From contig NC_058512.1 in assembly GCF_020382885.2 (NCBI RefSeq), positions 2,355,001 to 2,419,000 on the forward strand: a stretch of 64,000 bases of DNA, in the 5' to 3' direction. Each line of letters begins with the position of its first letter. Position 1 is the stretch's first letter. Below, in pieces: positions 1-12,428 of the stretch. The stretch comes from Scatophagus argus. Taxonomy: Eukaryota; Chordata; Actinopteri; Scatophagidae. The notes below the pieces were generated by a model, which saw nothing but the letters and a program-made list of their open reading frames with translations, did not search any database and was not told where the DNA came from. Both the position numbers and the translations under genes were made by a program.

Positions 1-1880
1 CCTCTTACGGGGCACTGGCACCTCGGGCCCAGTCTATAATCCAGCCTTGAGGAGGCCGTAGAGAAAAAGGAGGAAGACTGCTTCAACAGGATGAGGCTGT
101 TGTATGTTTGACTCCTCGGGGAGAAGGAGGACGGCCTATCGAGAGGGACGATTGGAAGTCTGGGAGAGCGAGAGGCAAAAGAGCGATAAAGGTCAAAGAA
201 ACACAACATACGTTTCCTGAGAGAACACATGCGGTGACTCATAACATCATGAAGTGAACTGGACAGAAATGGAGGACAGGATGGACGAAGAGAGGAGCAA
301 CACGGCCAAGAGAAAAGCCCCTGGAGATGTTTTTTCAATTTCATTAACAAACATACAGGCTGCACGTATGTAGCCTGATTTATCTTCGGGCTCAGGACAG
401 ATTCTCCATCCAAATGTAGCTGCTACCTGAGAGCAGCGTCTTTAAAACATGCCTCCAGCGCTTATCTCCCACATGCTGTCTGTTCATCTGTTTCGTCACT
501 TTGTGCGTCACTGTTTGTGTCATAACTCCTCGTTAGGAGTGACCTGCCTCTCTCTCTGTGTGTGTGTGAGCATTTTCTGAGCTTAACTACACCCTCAGCT
601 GATGATCGCATGGTTTAAAGCATTTTACAGTGAAGAGTCACACGAGCTTCAAGCTATTTCACCGTCTGAAGGCAGCACAAGAACAACAAGAAGTCAGAAA
701 AGAGATCAAGCATATGTGATGGAAAAAAATAGAGGAAACGTTCAGAAAATCAGTTGTTTGTTTAATATTCTAACATTTATTCCACTTCAGATTTAAGCTT
801 TGGGTTGATTCTGGAATCAGGACACAAATGAAACAGGACGAGATTCAAACCAAACTCACAGGAAGGACGTCCACAGTGTCAGCAGGAGAGAAAAACAATA
901 AACAGCCTTTCAATTGAGTATTGAACTACTGCATCGGACCCAACGCAGTTCAAATGGGAACTTGAAAGAATTCAGCCAATTTTCATGTCTAAAAGTGCCA
1001 GAAGAAGAAGAAGACGAAGAGTCTGCAGGCTTGCTAACAGTTCTGTGAGGCTGCACTCTGAGCAGCATCTCAGTTAATCATCTTAGCATGCAAACATTTG
1101 CTCGTCAGCGCTCAACGCAAAGTGCAGCGCAGCCTCGTGAGGAGGTCGTCAGTTAACTGCTGACGAATGGAACTTCTTGTGACCCAGTGAAAAAGCACCG
1201 GTGAGATTCATCCTCTGGGCACCATGAATTCACTTGGTCATCACTTGGAAAAGTCAACCTCGCCGTCAGCCCCAGAGCCAGAAGCAAAAACCTTTAAGTT
1301 AATCTGCAGCTGAATATCAGCAGTCGACAAGTGAGTGTAATCACAGACAACTGTTTGCAAAGGAGAAGGAAAACAGTGAGATCAAATTAATTTCCATACA
1401 CAAAGGACCTAATAAGAATGTGCAGCGTAGTAGTAAAGACAGGAATATCACAGCTTAGCACGTGTTTTGATGAATATGAGGTCGTGATGTTCTGAGAGTC
1501 GCAGCACTCAAACTATTGAGTGTCTGCATCCTCTCTGAGCCCCTGCTGAGTGATTGACAAATTATTGATAATTTTGCCTCTCAGAAAGGCCACGTTCAAA
1601 TGTCACACTTGATTTTCTCAATCTGTAGAGTCGCAGAGGAGTTCGATTCTGCAACATTTCAGCCGTTTCGTGGCATAGAAGAACGTGAAGCGACTGCTGA
1701 ACAGCGTGGGATCAGGCCTCTGCTGATAATTAAAATAAAAACACATCCTGTACATAACAGCAAATGATTTTTGTTCCTCAGTAAAAGATAAATAAAAGAA
1801 CTGCCCCTTGAGGCTGCTTTGCATCCACCTTCTTCTCCTGCTATATTTAAATTAGTGACAGACCACAAGAGGTGCTTATG

Positions 1881-1906
1881 TACACACACACACACACACA
1901 CACACT
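1881..1906. repeat. (CA)n microsatellite
   Basis: An uninterrupted run of about 13 CA units, seen directly in the sequence. Confidence 0.97.
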
Positions 1907-2430
1907 CTGATGTCTAACGTGGGTCGTGATCACGCCCTCATTCATCACCGGCTGCGGCTGCAGGTGTCTGTCAATGATAGCACACCTGCAGGCCTTCAAT
2001 CACCGGTCGCCCCATTGGTTTGTACCATTCAAGCCATTATTTTCAGAGATATCGCCTGCTGCCCTCCCTGTAGTGACAGGCGGTTATATCCTGGAGTCAG
2101 CCATCAAAAGACCCTGACATCATCCCACACCTGAAGGGATAATGATGTGGAAGAAGCTCGAGCGACAAGCTGAAAGGTCTCGAGGTCGAGGGCTGCACAG
2201 GAGTCCTGCATGATGAACACCAAGCAGCTGAGAAACGGAGGCGAGTGCTGTCTGGAAAGGTGGAGCAGTGAACACCTCCCGTGTGTGTTCCTCCACTGAA
2301 GCTAATGAATTGGAAGTAATTTAATGGAGCAGTGCACAGCGCGGACGGGAACAGTTGCAGCAATTTGAACACGACGAGCGAGAGGAGAGTTGAACGTGCC
2401 GCATGTGAACGCATTTACCTCCTCGTGACC

Positions 2431-2450
2431 GCACCGCACCGCACCGCACC
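2431..2450. repeat. (GCACC)4 short tandem repeat
   Basis: Four perfect copies of a five-base unit, partly preceded by a degenerate fifth copy. Confidence 0.9.
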
Positions 2451-3154
2451 GTCAGCTCCACTGCAGGAAAACCAAGCTTCACGCTAAACTCTGCGCTGTT
2501 TTCCTTGTTAGTCACATCCACCGTGTCCGAATACATTTGGACAAGGACAACAAGCCGGATGTCTTGAATCAGCTTCGGTGTCCCTCGTGGCTCAAATGAA
2601 GACACGGAAACACCTTTTTGCCGCAAATGAAATGAGAGCGAAACCACGGCCGAGTGCTTTGTCATGCAGTATAGTTTTATTACAAAAAGGTTTTTATACA
2701 AATTTAACTGCACAATGGCAATGAACACTTATCGTATGGAACGCTCCACCTTTGGCCCTCTGCGTCATCCGTAACAGGAAGTGACTCGGCCAAATAAACA
2801 GAAGGTAACATTCATTTTAGCGCCATTCTTTTTCAAGAATGCTGACAGCATCAGGAGTCTCCTCTTAATTAATACACAAGTCGTTGTACACAAAGCATAA
2901 ATAAAAACAACAGCAGTTCCACCAAACACAAAAGGACACTTCATCAAGCTTTATTCAGCGACGACCAGAATGAGTGAAAAGAGATGGAAAAAAATCATTT
3001 AAAAAAACAAACTAAAAGTGAAATTTGGGGGGTTGTAATATTATGACATCACTGTTAATGTTTATATCTTATTTTTCACATGTTTTTAGGTTCATGTCTT
3101 TGGATTCAAGACGTTTTGTCTGATCAAAAGGGAGCGAGCAGGTAGATCTCTTGT

Positions 3155-3160
3155 TTTATT
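3155..3160 (-). terminator. crhbp: candidate crhbp polyadenylation signal
   Basis: AATAAA on the minus strand, about 70 bases past the crhbp stop codon. It is the first canonical hexamer downstream. Another lies near 2674, so a longer 3' UTR is possible. Confidence 0.5.
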
Positions 3161-3228
3161 TTAACAAAATAACTCTAAAAATGTCTGCAGTCAAATGATA
3201 CATTTGTCACTTAATGATCCTGCTGGGA

Positions 3229-6200
3229 TCAGTTATTGAAACAGAAATCCTCCACGTTGTTCAGTTTGATCGTCTGCAGTTCCTGGCTGTCCAGTAGCCT
3301 GTAGCTGAAAGACACTCGGCTGACGAACTTCCCGCTGGACACCATCCTCACCACCGTGTTGTCGCAGCCGATCTTCATGTGAGCTGCGGGGGAAAAGAGA
3401 CGAAACACGTTGAGTGTGAGGTCAGAGCGGCGGCGACCGATGATGTGGAGGGAGGGCGAGCACTCACTGGGTCCAGTGAAGGAGACGCAGAGGTCGGTGA
3501 TGGGCAGCAGCTTCGAAGTGTCGATGCCGTTTCCACCCAGCAGCTGCACAAAATCTCCTGATTCTGCACAGCCGGGCAGGGACCTCTGTGGACATCAACA
3601 TGTGGTAAACACTGTCCATCAGTGTGTCTCAGTGGACAGCACAAGACAGAGTTAATGTGTCCCAAACTGTACAGCTTCTTGCAATGGATTCCTGAAATGA
3701 TCTCTAACATTAAGCCTGCACTAGCTGATTTTCTGGCCACTTGGGGGCAGCAGAAATGAGCTTTTAAGTTGATTTGGTGAACTTGTTGCAGTTACGCAGC
3801 AACATTATCGTTCATTTGGATTTCGTGTTAAAACCATCTGCCAGAACAGCTCATTTCATAGCCGTCCATGTGACAGCAACAGCAGATATTTTGAAGGACG
3901 TGTTGAACGGTTTTAAAGCCGTGTTTGTAGTAATTAAAGCGAATACAGAATTGATTTTAGACCTTTCTGTCAAACGGGTATGAGGACTTTTGGCTGTTTA
4001 TGTGAGCTGTTTGAAAGGCAAAGCAAGCTGACAGACAACAGACTTTCAGGAAAATCTCATGCAGTTAAGGCCGAGTAGGAGCTGTGCTTAATATTAAGGT
4101 CTTAAAGGGTGAGTTCACTCAGTTTTAACCAAAAGTAGCTGATGTTTTTAGAGATGCAGATTGCTGTTGCGTTGAGCTTAAGTAATTTCTGGTTGAGCTG
4201 AGCATGCGGAACAATTTTTTTCTTTCAGCAGCACGCAAACCAAGATAAAAACATGAGGAGGACTGAGGCTATCACATTTGGCAGCTATTGGACGCACATG
4301 AGTGTTTGAGGCCTTTGTTCACCTTGGGAAGGTGGTTGAAGTGTCCCAGGCTGAACTCAGAGATGTCGATCTCCACCGGGTATATGATGGAGAAGCTGCA
4401 GTTCCTGTGCTGCTGCGGGATCACCATTGTGTAACTGCCCTCTGGTGACTGAGAGATGACATTACAGGCTGCAAGGAGACGAGAAATGGTGAGAGGACAG
4501 GAGGACGTGTCAAGGACTTCCAGGAAGGGTTAATAAAGGAGCACAAGTACACTCAGCACAACAAGTCGACACTCAGATGTGCCTAAACCAAATGCACAGA
4601 TGCTGCAGATGTATTACACCGACGGAAGATGAAGGCACAAATGAAGTCAAGATTTTAAATTGACAAGGATCAGTGCGCAGGTTTAATTGGGTTGAATTTG
4701 CCCGTTGGATTTAGCTTGTTTGTCTCGTCCTCACATATTTCTGTAGGACAGCATTTGTGCCATGTGATCCTGGTCTTGATCCAGAAACTTAGTGATGGCA
4801 AACTGTCCCCCGTTGGTGCAATGGATGACTAAAGCACCCTGCCAGGCTTGTATTATCACCACAGACTCTCACATTAATCGCTGCACAAATGGTCCCAAAG
4901 CTGAAACGGCCACGTTCGTGTGCATGTGTGCAATTTATAATTCACTTATGAAGGTGACAGTCGTACTCACGGAAAGGATTGACGTGCTTCCTGACTGTCA
5001 GGGTGAAGCCGCTGCCGGCGTTGTGAATGCGGAAGAAGACCATGGCCACGTTCTGAGAGGAACGAACGCTTCTCCTCAGCGACCCTGAGTCGCAGTAATC
5101 CACGTAGCGCTCGTACAGTGGCAGCGGGTGGTCCTGCGAGCTGGGGAACTTCTCTCCCTTCATCACCCAGCCGTCAAACACCTCCAGGGGACACATTCAC
5201 AGGGAGAAGCTGAAACATGAGCTCTGTCAGAACACTTTCAATTAATGAGTGCATTTTTGGTTGATCTTTCTGTGGGAGACACGTTGAACTGAGTGCTCAA
5301 GGGAGTCTGGATCATCACGACAAGTGCAGGAGAGCATTAGTGTGCAACCATGGAAGGGAGGGAAGGGGAGGGATTTGAGGGCAGCTCACCTAAAGTAAGC
5401 AGGTTATTTACAATTATGTTAAAGCAGATTTAAATCTAATCAGGAAGTGCTTCTAAGCTCAGTCCAGCACGCTGACTGAGTCCAGTTTGGTGGCATGAAA
5501 ACAAGTCCGGACTGTGCTAGAAAACAACAGCAAGGTCACATTTTGTGGCCAGTGATCACTGAATACATGTCATATAAGTCATGTAAAGTCATATAAAGAA
5601 CCCAAGAAGTTTCTGCATGACAGGAGGTAACAGTTAAAGCTAAAAGACTTTCAGGAATCATTCCTGCTGACTCTCCCAGCACCCAGATGATTTTTCACAC
5701 CTGATGGGTTTTTTTATTAACACAAAAGAGGAGGAAAATGGTTATCTGTGGGACGAGCTGTCAGTTTACCGTGATGAAGTCCCCTCCCCTGCAGTCGATG
5801 TCAACGCTGTCATAGTCCACAGTGATCACTTCGGTGGGCTCTGCCATGAAGAAAGCAGCGCAGCTGAGCTGAGGACGCTCCGCCGTGAAGGTGAACTGAC
5901 CCTCCACTGCCACCATGTCCAGACAGCCTGAAAGACACGTCCAGATGTGCATGCAGTCAGCACAAACAGCAGGAAACACCGTGTAGAGGATGTCTTTTGA
6001 TTTAACTGCATGACACTTTAATTCCCGTTATTTCTTTCCCTACTTTCCATTATTTTGTTTGCCTGTTAGTTTAATTCAGTCAGTTTAATTTTACATGAAA
6101 TGAAACAATAAAACAAATTCAGACTGAGAAACTGAAACAGAGACAGACAAGTCTAAGAGGTATCTTGTATTTTCCTGTTCCAAAATGTCAGTTTGTAGTT

Positions 6201-6648
6201 TTATAATACAGGCAGTGCAGGTGAGAGATAAATAAATACTCATTTGTCTTTTTTTATCACGCTTTCATACCCACAGAGAAGCTGCTCAGCCTGTCAGGTG
6301 CGGGGTTTGGTAAGAAAGAGGCCATACAAAGAGAGATTTCATGTGACTTACGTAAAGGTCGGCGATACACCAGTTCCTCAGGTATTTCTCTCTTGAGCTC
6401 CGAGTTGAAAAATGAATATAATTCTTCTTTTGAGATCTCGTTGTTCTGCACGAAGAGAAGAAAAAATTAGTGCGTAAAAAGTTCAACGGGAATTTACGTG
6501 TGAATCTTCACGGGAGTGGAAAGCATCAACAATCAGCCTTGCATGTCCTCACACTTACCTCGATGTACCTGCAGTCTCCGTTGAGGACAGACAGACTCAG
6601 CACCAGAAAGAAGAGCTGCTCCCGGAAAGTGCGCTCCATGACGCGCAT
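3229..6648 (-). CDS. crhbp: corticotropin-releasing hormone binding protein, complete, 7 coding exons
   Basis: Secreted glycoprotein that binds CRH and urocortin-type peptides and limits their access to receptors. The coding exons on the minus strand are 6559-6648, 6352-6445, 5770-5927, 4971-5181, 4323-4468, 3468-3585 and 3229-3383. All introns are GT..AG and the phases sum to 972 bases (323 aa), against 322 aa in human. Residues 1-24 form a signal peptide with a hydrophobic LFFLVLSLSVL core. Recognisable family segments are GQFTFTAERPQLSCAAFF, KGEKFPSSQDHPLP, VRSSQNVAMVFF and KIGCDNTVVRMVSSGK. Ten cysteines follow the signal peptide, matching the five-disulphide family pattern, and HRNCSF gives an N-glycosylation site. 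The start at 6648 is the first in-frame ATG; the ATG three codons later (6639) has the better Kozak context. Introns 3586-4322, 4469-4970, 5182-5769 and 5928-6351 contain no other gene. Confidence 0.96.
3660..3990. mobile_element. degenerate dispersed repeat in crhbp intron 6
   Basis: The segment contains GGCCACTTGGGGGCAGCA, which recurs inverted at about 13963-13980 beside the MITE at 14 kb. The sequence that follows resembles a dispersed repeat I recognise from percomorph fish genomes. Its class is unknown and the ends are approximate. Only the two-copy match inside this window is directly seen. Confidence 0.5.
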
Positions 6649-6707
6649 CTCTGACTGCAAGGCGCACCTGAGCGGGGAAAGTCTGAGCTGCTCCGCGACC
6701 GGCTCCG

Positions 6708-6717
6708 CTTTTTATGG
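6708..6717 (-). promoter_or_regulatory. crhbp: TATA-like box of crhbp
   Basis: CCATAAAAAG on the minus strand, 60-70 bases before the crhbp ATG. This fits a start site near 6680 and a short 5' UTR. Farther upstream, at about 6911-6918, is TGACGTCT, seven of eight bases of a cAMP response element. Confidence 0.5.
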
Positions 6718-6819
6718 GACCAAGTTCTGTAGAGACCGACTGACATGGTCGCTGTCACTCCCCTCCCCCATCCGACCAATTGCGTGGTTGTGACGAGAGC
6801 AAGCAAGTTGAGAGGAAGG

Positions 6820-6837
6820 ACAGAGAGAGAGACAGAC

Positions 6838-6868
<31 letters not shown>

Positions 6869-6873
6869 GAGAC
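6820..6873. repeat. (GA)n/(GACA)n compound microsatellite in the crhbp upstream region
   Basis: A mixed run of GAGA and GACA units just upstream of the crhbp TATA-like box, read directly. Confidence 0.9.
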
Positions 6874-8818
6874 CGCTGATGCCAAAAGATGCTCAAACGA
6901 CACAAATGAGACGTCACCTCCCCCGGATTGTCTCAGTCCTTCCACAGTGCTGATCACTAAACAGCTGATCCATGATGGATTCTCCTTTTAATGTCACTAC
7001 ACACAGTCCTGTTTGTGACCCGCCCTGGTCAGGATCCTGCTCTCCAAGCGGATCTTCAGGTGTTTGTCAGCTGCTCCCCCTACTTTGAAGCCTCACTTCT
7101 TCTTTCAATCAGGACGGGACAGAACAGGGGAATATGATCAATGATGAGAAAATGAGAAGACAAACCCTTGAAAATAAGGACAAAATGTGTTTTGGGGTTT
7201 AAGCGATTCTCCATCATGAGACCAGGAAAACAACATTTTTATTATTCTGTCACAATTTTCTATCAATAGACTGCATTAGCTATAGCAAATAGGGGTCAAA
7301 GGTCAAGGTGGGACTCATTGTGCTTCTCCCAGTATACACTGGCATGAAGCTGTGTTCCTGCAACACTACAGTGTAGTCAATGAAGAGAACCAGGATCAGG
7401 AGACAGCATCCTAAATAAGGCAAAACACTGAATGTATGGTTTCATTAGAGATTGTGAAGAATAAACCGATCAACAGAAAAAGTGGTTATAAAGTCACTCA
7501 AAAGGCAGCAGAAACAGTCCTGTATATGCTGTGGCAGGAGTGTTTCCTCACAGGAAGATTTATTCTCCAAATCCGACCCAGCAGCTCAGTTTAAGGGCCA
7601 GGACACAAAATAATTATATGCTGAGTTACCAAAGTGCACAGTTCATAATCTACATGTCTCAGAATGCATCCTGATGTTGTGATCTGCTCAATATCAAGCT
7701 AGCTGGTGATGCTAACAGCAGCAGCTAAATGAGTAAAATGCCCAAGAAAAGAAAAGAAGTCAGAAGTTCATGTTAGCTTGTTATTAATTACTAAAACTAA
7801 TAACAATAGAATGCAAAGGTAATTGCGTAACATGATAAGAAGCAGATAATTTTCTTGCATTTATAACCGGCCCTTTGAGGACACACAAAATGCTGATGTG
7901 GCCCCGGATGAAACTGAGTTTGACACTCCAGCTCCAGAAGATTCCCTTGTATCTGTCTGAAACTGCACAATGGGAAGTTTAAACTCACACAAAAGCGACA
8001 TCTAATGCGAATGACAAACCCAAATTACTCTGTTTTAGCATAAAAGCATAATTTGCTTGTTTACAGGCATGAAAACGCAACTGAGAGTTAAATCAAGTGA
8101 AGTGACAAACTTGGCATGTGGAAAAGTTTTAGGTTACATTCACAGACTTCAGCTAGAGTCAAGGACACAGAGTACTCATCTTCCACCTGTCTGAGCTCAG
8201 TCCCTGAGGTCTGCAGGTGCCTCCGGCTGTGGAAAAGGTCAATCCATTCAAATGTAGAAAAACTGGGCCTCGGTGTAATCCACACTCTGGGTGGTGAGTA
8301 GCACAAAAACAGCATGTTTGTGTCTCCAAGATAAGCAGTGAGTGTGTGTGTGTGTATTTATATATATAAACACGTGACAAATCAGAGTTTGGGACATCCA
8401 TTAAAATAGTTTTATGCACCTAGAAGGCAAATGGAAATTCAGATAAAACATTAAAAGTTTTAAGTGTTTGTCCTCTAAGGTGTCACTGTTAACTTTTCCC
8501 TGTATTGATGCTGGATAGTTACTGTAGTGGATACGAGCTCTGCCGTCTTGCTCCGCTGACATCATCTGGAGCCAGAGTTTGTGCAGTAGCGATCAGGCAG
8601 TGGAGTCAATCATGACATTTCAGCTCGTTTTTATAGCATCAAATAACTTATTAAAATCAAATTTATCTGAAAAATGAAATGCTAAGAACTACCTAAGATG
8701 ACAAAAAACCATCTTTGGGAAAAAATTACAACTATTTACTAGTTTACTAGTTTTTACTTGGGCCCTGTCCCATCTGCTAATATGTAGGGGGAGGAGTTTA
8801 TGAGCTGCACTGCAGCCG

Positions 8819-8834
8819 GCCACCAGGGGGCGTC
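8819..8834 (+). promoter_or_regulatory. CTCF-like motif
   Basis: GCCACCAGGGGGCGTC closely fits the vertebrate CTCF core CCASYAGRKGGCRS. This is a motif match only; occupancy is not known. Confidence 0.45.
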
Positions 8835-9279
8835 CAGATGTTGTAGCTGGGTGACTTAGAAGTCATTGTGTGTTGTGCTCTATTGTGCTCCATGCTTATT
8901 AATCTGTACAGGTAACATGGGGGATTACATCAGTTTCATTCATTTTATCAGCCATAGGTGCAGATGCATGAATGCATATCCAGAGCATTTATTTCTGTGA
9001 GGAAACAACATCTCAGTTTGATGTTTAATGGGCCTCAAACAAAAGAAAGTATGTAAGTGTGCATGTTTTCATTGTTTTATTGTGAACATGCGCGTTTGTT
9101 TGTGTGCCTAAAGTACCTGCTGAGACTGGCAGGAACCAAATTGCTGACAAGTGTTTTCACATTCAAATGACAGAAAATGCATGAGTTTTATGGCATAATT
9201 TCTACAATATAGTCAAACACAAGCAACATGTATTTTTTAAATCACATACACACATCTCATTCCACTCAAGCTCTAATTT

Positions 9280-9700
9280 GAGCTAGAGTTAAAATTTGCA
9301 CACGGACCTTTCCGTTTGATGGCTCATTGAAACTATTTTCTGCCTCTTTGGAGCACAGGGAGTTTTATTTGGCTTCTGAGTGACTCTGCGGCGACGGTGG
9401 CCACTTAAGAGTTTCTGCAGCTTTTCATTTGGCCCTGAGAGGTCTGGTTGAATAGCAGAAGCCATTAAGAGCTGGTGATGAAGCTTCATTGGGCCCCATC
9501 GAATCAGATGCTTCCCATTGTGTTCTTCCTGGAAGTTATGTACATTATCTTTTAGTGGAGCGGACTCTGGCATAATTAATGTCCACTTTAGCAAATGACA
9601 TTTCTCAAATGTGCTTCGGCCATCTGCGTGAGTTGCAGCTCTTTGTACAGAAATATTTCCATATGGCATCAGTGCCACTTATGTTTGGCTGTACTTTTAA
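9280..9700. other. candidate conserved non-coding block
   Basis: About 400 bases of complex, unique, repeat-free sequence, including a CATAATTAATG homeodomain-type site near 9570. It sits in a gene desert between two developmentally expressed genes. An unrelated 129-codon open frame spans it on the minus strand but lacks any family feature. Conservation is inferred from texture alone. Confidence 0.3.
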
Positions 9701-10029
9701 TTAGGCAGCTTATGATTTTAGACAAATCTACTGCTTTTTTTCACAAATGTATTTCTCTCAGCATAATTTCCCTGAAAACACAGACGGCTTTAAAACAATT
9801 TTTCATTTTTAAAATGAGACTAACTGCTTATTAAATCAACAGCAAACAGAAACCGGAAGGAAATAATAGATAAAACTGGACTTCCTGTTGAGGTCTGAGT
9901 TGAGTCAGAGGCTGAACTGCCACACAAACACACACACACATGATCAGGTGTTAACTAACTTGCAGATAATGTACATTAGCTGAAAGTTAGTCATATTTGG
10001 CTATAAATCACTTTGCTTTCTGTGTGGAC

Positions 10030-10600
10030 GCCCCTCAAGGGTCAACAGCCAGCAATGCTGAGCTAAATGCTAACATGCGCACAATGTCAGCGATAACATA
10101 CTGGTGTATAGCAGGTATCACGGTTATCATTGTCACTATTGTAGTCATAGTGTGTTAGCATGCTAACATTTGTCAGTTCAAAAAGACATTAAGCTTCTCT
10201 TCTTCTTAAGCCAAATCTAATGAGTGAATTCCATAAAATATATCAAAGAGTCGCACATCTTAAATTTCCAAGTCAAGAACAACAAAAAAAAATTCACTTG
10301 TTAATTTGGCAATTATCTTTTATGAGAGCTTTTTTTTCATGGTGTCACTTAAGTTCCCAGGGTTCATCATCTGGGAGCCATGAACATCTGTGCAAAATTT
10401 TGTGCCAATCCATCCTATAAATGTCGAGAAATTTTAGCAGTCAAAACTTTGACCTGCTGAAGGAAAAGTCACCCAAGTTGATACAATTCATCCTCTGAGG
10501 AACATGGATTTTTATAGAAAATTAAAAGGCAATCCAATAAATAATTGTAGAGATGTTTCAGGCTGACTGACAGACAAAGACTACCTTCTTGCCATGCTGT
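10030..10600. mobile_element. degenerate dispersed repeat (GCTAACATGCTAAC family)
   Basis: The hallmarks are TTAGCATGCTAACATTTG, phrases close to CCAATCCATCC..GAGAAATTT, and ATTCATCCTCTGAGG..CATGGAT. The same phrases recur at 56160-56590, and a fragment lies near 1190-1240. I recognise this as a family widespread in percomorph fish. The copy is old and non-coding. Confidence 0.7.
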
Positions 10601-10839
10601 GGCTAACAGGGCAACAAATCATTCAGACAATATTGAGTGATCAGTTATAGCAACTGGAAACTCTTCACCTGTTGACATTACATCTAACCCTCTTTTAATA
10701 AAAGGTCAGACAGAAAGCCTGGAGCTGTGTGCTACTGACATTTTACCAAAGTCTTCTGTTTGACGTGTCCTCCATCTGACATTTGTTGAAAACCAAAACC
10801 TGAGAAATTCGTCTGAAAAGCAACAAAAACCGAAATGTT

Positions 10840-11250
10840 TCTTCTCAGACGGCAGTGCCTTATTGTCAAGAGTTTATTGAAAATTGAAACGAGTAAGCGC
10901 AGACGGCAGATAACAGCACATGCCAATATAAATTCTGAACATGCTGCCTCGCGAAGCCGTGAGCCAAGCGCTGTGACTGAGAGCCTGTGAGCTCGTTTTG
11001 TATCTGCTCCCCTCTGACACTGATAAACAGCCCTCACAGTCTGCAGAAACGACATGTTAATGAAAACCCTTTTGTAAAATGTGGATTCTCCAGGTGTTTC
11101 TATCATCAGTAATAAGAGAGCTGCATTTCTTATCACACGACAAACTGTCCCTACTGGCCTCACGGAGAGTCTCCCGTCGATACATGTTGATGCTCGGCGT
11201 GATAAGAAAGGTGGCAGAGGGAAGGCGACAGCAAACAGGTCCAGGTTTGA
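10840..11250. other. candidate conserved non-coding block
   Basis: A complex unique stretch without repeats between transposon remnants, with AT-rich core sites such as CATGTTAATGAAAAC. A 143-codon frame on the minus strand crosses it without any recognisable protein motif. Conservation is an inference only. Confidence 0.25.
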
Positions 11251-12390
11251 TCGTATCGCTTGGAGTGCACCGGTAAGCTGCCGTCGTCTTCCATCAATGC
11301 CGACGTGTTAGACGTGCACAGGCCTTTTGTCTTGGTGGATGAGGAAATGTTGCAGGATCTTTGCTCAGGGTTGCATGTCAGAGGAAGGTCACCGAGTTGT
11401 GTGACGGTCCTGTAACAGAGTCCAGGAGTTTTGGGTCAGGATACATGAAAATCTCAGCAAGATTGCAGAAAACCAAATTACATTCAGCCCAAGACTGTAA
11501 GTTCCAGATGATGGATCGGTCTTTAAAGGTGGAGTTGGAACCAAACTGACGAACTCTTCTCAAAGACCGAGTGGGTGCCATCAGTTCAAGAATGGGCTGC
11601 TGAGATGGTGAGAGTATTTGAAAAGATGTCCTATAAACGGTTTGGATGAAACTTTGTGCAGGGTTACAGACATGGACTGTAAACTGTGGGGACAAAATCT
11701 GTACGTCCTTGTCCTCCAGTGGTTTGTGAGTTTGATTTTAAAGGATGTGACCACGACATGTGATGGAGTGTAATTATGGTGACAACCAGACTATCATGTG
11801 GGTGGTGATGACGAGGGCTGCATATGTATATTTATTTTATTATTTATCTTGTGCACATTGTTTTGCTTTTTGTTAAAGAATAATGAATTAAAAAATGTTC
11901 ATCTGAAAGACAAAATAACAGACTAAATTAAAGTGATGTGCACTAAATAACGTACAAATGTGTTCACTCTTCCACTTTAACCTGTAGTGACAGCTTAATT
12001 GATTGATAAAAATGTAGGAGTTTATTTTATTTTTAAGTGACCCTTTTAAAAAAACTACCCATGGATTTTAACATGCTTGATGTGTTGTACCAGAGTTAAT
12101 TTTCACAGCTAATTTTCATCTGCAGCCTTTTGGCAGGTCAAACAAAACTGGACACACTACACGAGTTGCACATGGTGGTATATGAGAAACACACACACAC
12201 ACACCACAATAAACCCTGTGAGTCTTGCGTGTAATTCCAAATAGAAATGATAAACATTCGCTGATCTGCTCCTTAGAAAGACAGACGTCATGTATGTTTG
12301 CACACTCGCATGCACAGACGAAATGGAAGCACACACAAACGAGTGTGAAAGCTTCCTGTATGCATCAAAGTGTAACATAAGCACTCTATA

Positions 12391-12392
<2 letters not shown>

Positions 12393-12424
<32 letters not shown>
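12393..12424. repeat. (GT)n microsatellite
   Basis: An uninterrupted run of about 16 GT units. A short CA run lies 190 bases to its left, near 12188-12204. Confidence 0.95.

Positions 12425-12428
<4 letters not shown>

Larger units (their letters stand above)
1..3228. other. intergenic region left of crhbp
   Basis: No open frame here shows family resemblance or splice-supported exon structure. The stretch holds a CA microsatellite near 1.9 kb, a complex unique block at about 1918-2130, a GCACC tandem at 2.4 kb, and the probable crhbp 3' untranslated region next to 3228. Around 1190-1240 there is a short fragment resembling the repeat family found at 10.0-10.6 and 56.2-56.6 kb (GATTCATCCTCTGGGCACCA). 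Confidence 0.6.

Noticed and set aside
9289-9678. 129-codon minus-strand frame in the crhbp-pde8b gap
   Set aside because: No domain, start context or neighbouring exons; better read as a non-coding block.
10732-11163. 143-codon minus-strand frame
   Set aside because: No motif, and no exon partners with matching phase; kept only as a possible conserved block.
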